Assembly: GCA_014804285.1 (NCBI GenBank)
Contig: JAAVAA010000048.1
Location: 1 to 7,966, forward strand
DNA: 7,966 bases
Source of the DNA: Lachnospiraceae bacterium
GTDB taxonomy: Bacteria > Bacillota > Clostridia > Lachnospirales > Lachnospiraceae
Direction of reading: 5' to 3'
Shown piece after piece: positions 4,843-7,966 of the stretch (positions within the stretch are counted from its first letter, which is position 1; the number at the start of each line of letters is the position of its first letter). Under the pieces are notes generated by a model. That model ran no database searches and had not been told where the DNA came from. It saw only the letters and a program-made list of their open reading frames with translations. A program made the translations under genes and the position numbers.

Positions 4843-5504
4843 ACTATTTCACCTGTGATGCATGCCATTATATATTCCATGCGGATGATATGCCCTCTTC
4901 CTGCCCTGCCTGCAGTGCATCCTCGATTATTGCACAAAACGATAACAGCAAAAAATTCAAGATCCCTGCTGTCCGGTTTTCTACCGAAACAGAAATGGAG
5001 CAGAGCAGGCTGGCTGAAACAGAGGGCGCAGCAACAGAATCATTCCTTGAACGTGTGAAAAACCTCATCGGTTATACCCTTACCAATGATGAATATCACA
5101 CAGCCCTGATGCTCCTCTTCTATTTCAAATCCGCTCCGGAAGAATTTACTTCCATGCATTTGAATGACCTTCTTTGTGGGAGGAACTCTTTTATCGAAAA
5201 CAAAATGGCGGAGACAGCCGCAGGGAATTTATATCTACAGGCACAGAAACATTTTACATCGGAGCTTGGCAGGGAACGGAGGGAAACCGGCTGCAACGAT
5301 GCTGTGGAAGTCGCAGCCTATACGGAAAAAGGTTCTGCCGCAAGCCTGCTCCTCCTGTTCCGTCAGAACGAGATTGACCAGATCCTCGGAAAAACCCCTA
5401 ACCTTACAAACATCCGCAGCGTGAAGTTTGACCAAGTTGTCAAAGAACCCGGTGGGGATTATATCCGCTTCCTGATAGACTGGCACAACTCAGTCAGGCA
5501 ATAA
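4839..5504 (+). CDS. Zinc-ribbon (rubredoxin-like) N-terminal protein, unknown function
   Basis: A 221-residue soluble protein. The N-terminus carries C6-x2-C9 and C22-x2-C25 in MNYFTCDACHYIF and SSCPACS, a short zinc-ribbon or rubredoxin-like knuckle of the kind placed in front of many unrelated domains. Residues 50-221 have no motif I recognise: predicted helical, with polar stretches (LTNDEYHTALMLLFYFKSAP, GSAASLLLLFRQNEIDQIL) and no catalytic signature. AAGGAG (4825-4830) lies 8 bases before this ATG but only 3 before the ATG at 4834, which is in a different frame. It has its own promoter (4716-4744) and converges with the minus-strand operon, with 69 bp between the stop codons. Probably an accessory gene of the element; role unknown. 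Confidence 0.75.
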   Translation: MNYFTCDACHYIFHADDMPSSCPACSASSIIAQNDNSKKFKIPAVRFSTETEMEQSRLAETEGAATESFLERVKNLIGYTLTNDEYHTALMLLFYFKSAPEEFTSMHLNDLLCGRNSFIENKMAETAAGNLYLQAQKHFTSELGRERRETGCNDAVEVAAYTEKGSAASLLLLFRQNEIDQILGKTPNLTNIRSVKFDQVVKEPGGDYIRFLIDWHNSVRQ

Positions 5505-5532
5505 ATCAGTTTTGCAGTCTGAATTATATTCC

Positions 5533-5565
5533 AAAAAAAGAAGTGCCCGGCGCAATGCCAGACAC
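5533..5565 (-). terminator. Rho-independent terminator of the helicase/YodL operon
   Basis: In the minus-strand RNA, arms 5565-5557 (GUGUCUGGC) and 5551-5543 (GCCGGGCAC) pair over 9 positions with two G-U pairs around a 5-base loop (AUUGC), followed by UUC and then seven U (complement of 5533-5539). It begins 8 bases after the stop codon of the YodL-DUF4316 gene. The plus-strand version has C/A mismatches in place of the wobbles, so it acts mainly on the minus strand. Confidence 0.85.
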
Positions 5566-5573
5566 TCCTTCTT

Positions 5574-6551
5574 CTATTTCCGTTCACGCTCCATATCATT
5601 CTCTGCCGCCTGCTGATGTTCCTTTTTCCCGCTTCGTTTTGCAATCTCCGCCTGCTTCTTATGCAGCTTTGCCAACACCGATTGCCTGCCCTTCGGTTTC
5701 TTTTTGGGCGGCATACTGTTTGTGGCAGAGGAAACCTTATATCCGTTGTTTTTCCTTCCATCAATCATATTGTAATTCTGCTCTTCACTGATCTCTGCAC
5801 TTCTTAAATATTCCCCATTCTCCATGTATTTCTGCCAGTTATCAGGCTGGGGCTTATCTGAATGATCCCCTTCCCGTTGCGGCTGCGGCTCTTCCTGATA
5901 AGTTTGTGGTTTTACCTGCCTCTCCGGCTCAGCCTGTTGCCGGATTTCTTCCTGCTTATCTTCTTCCGGCTGTTCCGGGTGGAGATACTGTTCCAGCTTC
6001 CTTTTTACCTCCTGATCAAAACCGTTCCTGACGTTATCTACTGCCAGCTTCCCTGCTCCGTCCACCACCACCCATGCGGCTTCCTTCCCATAAGTTTCAT
6101 GCTCCATAAGGAAAAACTCCTGCCCCTCCAGTCTGATACTGTCAAAAGTAATCCAGCTCCCGGCTTTCCCTTCGATTTGGAAATTGGTTGTATCTATGGT
6201 AACTGCTGACCCGAATGAACTGCTTTCATTTTTAAAGAAATTATTTATGACAGTAAACCCAATCTTTTCTACATAATAAGAGATAACCGTCCCTGAACGG
6301 TTAAACACCAGCACATCGCTGACACTGACAGAATGACCGGCAAAGGAGCGGGGCGGCTGCCTATCTAGCCGCTCCCTGACGCTCTCCGGGGTATCCTGTG
6401 TGGAAAGGGTTCCCGTATATACCTGCTCATAATCTTCCTCTCTGACCTGTATTCCCTTCTCCAACAGCGTTTTATAAGACCGGAAACGTATCTGCCTCGT
6501 TTCCGGTGTCTGTTTCATCTGGTAAACTGCAAATTGTTTCTCCCCAATCAT
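5574..6551 (-). CDS. YodL / LPD / DUF4316 domain protein of conjugative elements
   Basis: A 325-residue soluble multidomain protein. Residues 1-105 look like a YodL domain: AVYQMKQTPETRQIRFRSY, then YEQVYTG, then FAGHSVSVSDVLVFNRSG and SYYVEKIGFT. Residues 121-182 (GSWITFDSIRLEGQEFFLME, HETYGKEAAWVVVD, KLAVDNVRNGFD) resemble a large-polyvalent-protein-associated domain, possibly LPD28. Residues 192-240 are a low-complexity E/Q/P linker. Residues 240-325 match DUF4316, with YLRSAEISEEQNYNMIDGRK and the tail RQSVLAKLHKKQAEIAKRSG ending in ENDMERERK. The ATG at 6551 overlaps the helicase stop by 4 bases (ATGA), so the two are coupled. These domains recur in Clostridia conjugative elements, where their job is largely unknown and anti-defence or protein-docking roles have been proposed. 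Confidence 0.85.
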   Translation of the reverse strand: MIGEKQFAVYQMKQTPETRQIRFRSYKTLLEKGIQVREEDYEQVYTGTLSTQDTPESVRERLDRQPPRSFAGHSVSVSDVLVFNRSGTVISYYVEKIGFTVINNFFKNESSSFGSAVTIDTTNFQIEGKAGSWITFDSIRLEGQEFFLMEHETYGKEAAWVVVDGAGKLAVDNVRNGFDQEVKRKLEQYLHPEQPEEDKQEEIRQQAEPERQVKPQTYQEEPQPQREGDHSDKPQPDNWQKYMENGEYLRSAEISEEQNYNMIDGRKNNGYKVSSATNSMPPKKKPKGRQSVLAKLHKKQAEIAKRSGKKEHQQAAENDMERERK

Positions 6552-7966
6552 AATTCCTGCCCCTTTCTTTTATGCTCTTTTAATTTATCTGCCACATTTT
6601 CCCGTCTCTCCAAGCCTTCCTGCTTCTCTTTCAGGGCTGCCAGCACCGATTTCCTCTCCCCGGATTCTGCAGCCGGTCTGCCTTTCTGCCCTGTTTCCAT
6701 GCTGTCCGCAGATTCCGGTGCAATTCTGGCATTTTTCATCTGCGCCTCCCTGCTGTCCAGATACTTCTCTGCACCTTCAAGGTACTGCCCCAGCGTCCCG
6801 GTCTTCTCTAAAGAGATCGGATTCATATCAACAGGAAGCCCGGCCATCTTTAAGCCTCCCTCATTCAGTATGTCAAAAAAAGAATCCTCCCTGATATCCC
6901 CAGTGTAGGAGATCACGACATCAATATCCGAATCCTCCCGGTACAGCCCTTCCCTTGTGCGGCTCCCGTATACCCTTGCAGCCAGAAGCTCCACTTCCCC
7001 TTCCAGCCCTGCATCTTCAATCTGCGCCTGTGCATAACAGAGAACCATTTCCTCGATCTCCGCCCGGCTCTGGCCATTCAGTGCCTCTTCCTGCCTTGTG
7101 TTATTAGATACAGGCCGGAACAGTTCCATATCTGCCTTTCCCACTGCCTCAACCTTCTCCATAAGCTCTTCGTAATCCTCCATGACACATTCGTCCACAC
7201 AGACCCCTTCCTCCTCAAGGAACTCCCACATAACATACTCTATGGGCACGTCCTGGGGCGGGTACTCATATTCGCCTCCGTCCACCACCCTGTAGTCTTT
7301 CCCGTAAAAAGTATAATCATATCCCCCGTATGATTCCTGTATGGTGAAATATCCGGTCTCCGTCCTGCAGGCAAGCTCCTTAGGGAATTCCGGCTCGTCC
7401 CATATGGAAGAAGTTTCCGGCTTTTCTTCCACCCTGTCCCCAGCATTTTCCACTTCCATAGTTTCTGTCAAATTTTCTTTCATATTTTCTTCCATATCCT
7501 TCTCTGAAATATCATCATCCTCCCTGTCCCCTTCGTCCAGCCCGGCTGTCTCCACAGGGCTTTTTTCGTCCATATTTAACAGCACATTCAGTTCTGTCAG
7601 ACGCTCTAATTTTTCCTGAAGCTCATCTTCCTTTACAAAAGGCTTTGCCACCTCCTCCTTCGCAACGGCAAGCTGATGCTGTACATTTTCAAGCTTCTGC
7701 TGCGCCTCTTCCAGTTCTTCCGGAAGCCTTGCAAGGGCATTGCTGATGCGCTGCATATTGCCGAGGGCATCCCTGCCGAGGGATATCCTGTTGCTGCAGC
7801 TCCCCTTGATGTTCAGTACATATTTCATCCCATAGCTGTCATAAAAGACATTCAGCGCAAACCCGCTGAATCTCCCCACCGTGTTCTCCACGTCCGCCCT
7901 GCCAAAACTCCTGCAGGCATCTATGAGCGCCTCCCCGGCTTCTTTCCTGTCCGTATATGCCCTGCC
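6548..7966 (-). CDS. C-terminal end of a giant conjugative-element helicase protein, with an LPD-like region and a nucleotidyltransferase domain (5' end outside the window)
   Basis: The frame is open to the right edge; 472 residues are visible and the start is missing (the GTG at 7891 is internal). Visible residues 1-130 match the end of the giant helicase family: YTDRKEAGEALIDAC, then GRFSGFALNVFYDS, then GRDALGNMQRISNALARLP, a coiled coil, and PFVKEDELQEKLERLTELN. Residues 131-195 are an acidic linker. Residues 200-275 (YFTIQESYGGYDYTFYGKDY, DGGEYEYP) resemble an LPD domain, perhaps LPD16. Residues 300-405 are a nucleotidyltransferase domain: GSR (334-336), DSDID (345-349) and a third acidic residue in PVDM (378-381), all the residues a working enzyme needs. 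The tail RKSVLAALKEKQEGLERREN resembles DUF4316 tails. Its stop overlaps the next gene by 4 bases. Confidence 0.88.
   Translation of the reverse strand, partial: GRAYTDRKEAGEALIDACRSFGRADVENTVGRFSGFALNVFYDSYGMKYVLNIKGSCSNRISLGRDALGNMQRISNALARLPEELEEAQQKLENVQHQLAVAKEEVAKPFVKEDELQEKLERLTELNVLLNMDEKSPVETAGLDEGDREDDDISEKDMEENMKENLTETMEVENAGDRVEEKPETSSIWDEPEFPKELACRTETGYFTIQESYGGYDYTFYGKDYRVVDGGEYEYPPQDVPIEYVMWEFLEEEGVCVDECVMEDYEELMEKVEAVGKADMELFRPVSNNTRQEEALNGQSRAEIEEMVLCYAQAQIEDAGLEGEVELLAARVYGSRTREGLYREDSDIDVVISYTGDIREDSFFDILNEGGLKMAGLPVDMNPISLEKTGTLGQYLEGAEKYLDSREAQMKNARIAPESADSMETGQKGRPAAESGERKSVLAALKEKQEGLERRENVADKLKEHKRKGQEL
6752..7066 (-). other. Nucleotidyltransferase (MNT-like) domain within the helicase protein
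   Basis: This is the part of the protein from SRAEIEEMVLCYAQAQ through YLEGAEKYLDSR. The core is AARVYGSRTREGLYREDSDI followed by DVVISY, the G-S-x(9)-D-x-D pattern of the minimal nucleotidyltransferase fold, and VDMNPI supplies a third aspartate. Relatives transfer nucleotides to proteins (MntA-type antitoxins), RNA or antibiotics. No HEPN partner of MNT antitoxins is visible in the window, so its target is unknown. Confidence 0.85.

Noticed and set aside
5459..5764. 101-codon minus-strand frame similar to the frame at 4184-4366
   Set aside because: The similarity only reflects the shared DUF4316 tail DNA read one base out of frame; it overlaps the zinc-ribbon gene end and the terminator.
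6534..6908. Plus-strand frame of 124 codons rich in serine and phenylalanine
   Set aside because: Antisense to the helicase/nucleotidyltransferase coding region; composition is what a mirror of an E/K-rich protein gives.

Overview
This window looks like part of an integrative mobilizable or conjugative element from a low-to-mid GC gut Clostridium relative, most likely Lachnospiraceae. The evidence is the Gram-positive ribosome binding sites (AGGAGG-type) before nearly every gene, a MobC/HUH-relaxase pair of the kind common in those bacteria, YodL and DUF4316 domains, and the C-terminal end of a giant conjugative-element helicase ('polyvalent') protein. No rRNA, tRNA, CRISPR array, transposase or integrase is visible. 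Family names are from memory of motifs, not from a database search.

Layout. (1) Bases 23-196 hold a run of four hairpins directly upstream of mobC and are the best candidate for an origin of transfer. (2) Bases 213-2244 carry mobC and a 555-residue HUH relaxase that overlap by 29 bp. (3) Bases 2329-4164 are a same-strand run of six small genes spaced 42-59 bp apart, each with its own ribosome binding site: a DUF5655 protein, three short membrane proteins, a 36-residue CxxC peptide and a DUF2200 protein. The middle of this run is clearly AT-richer than its surroundings and reads as cargo. (4) Bases 4168-4613 are read from the minus strand: a 63-residue gene with its own consensus promoter, followed by a dead 32-codon scrap of a DUF4316 protein tail and a terminator. 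(5) Bases 4716-5504 carry a near-consensus promoter, a 24-codon leader ORF and a 221-residue zinc-ribbon protein on the plus strand. (6) Bases 5533-7966 are minus-strand: the C-terminal 472 residues of a giant helicase-type protein whose 5' part lies beyond the right edge, ending in a complete-looking nucleotidyltransferase domain, then a translationally coupled YodL-LPD-DUF4316 protein and a Rho-independent terminator.

How it works together. MobC and the relaxase would bind and nick the hairpin-rich oriT to start transfer. The helicase/nucleotidyltransferase and YodL-DUF4316 proteins belong to the accessory protein set that such elements often carry, and the two groups converge on the 5505-5573 terminator region. 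The most interesting points are the nucleotidyltransferase domain fused to the helicase end, the tail motif shared by the two coupled minus-strand proteins, the duplicated and decayed copy of the DUF4316 tail with its terminator at 4168-4300, and the promoter/leader arrangement before the zinc-ribbon gene.
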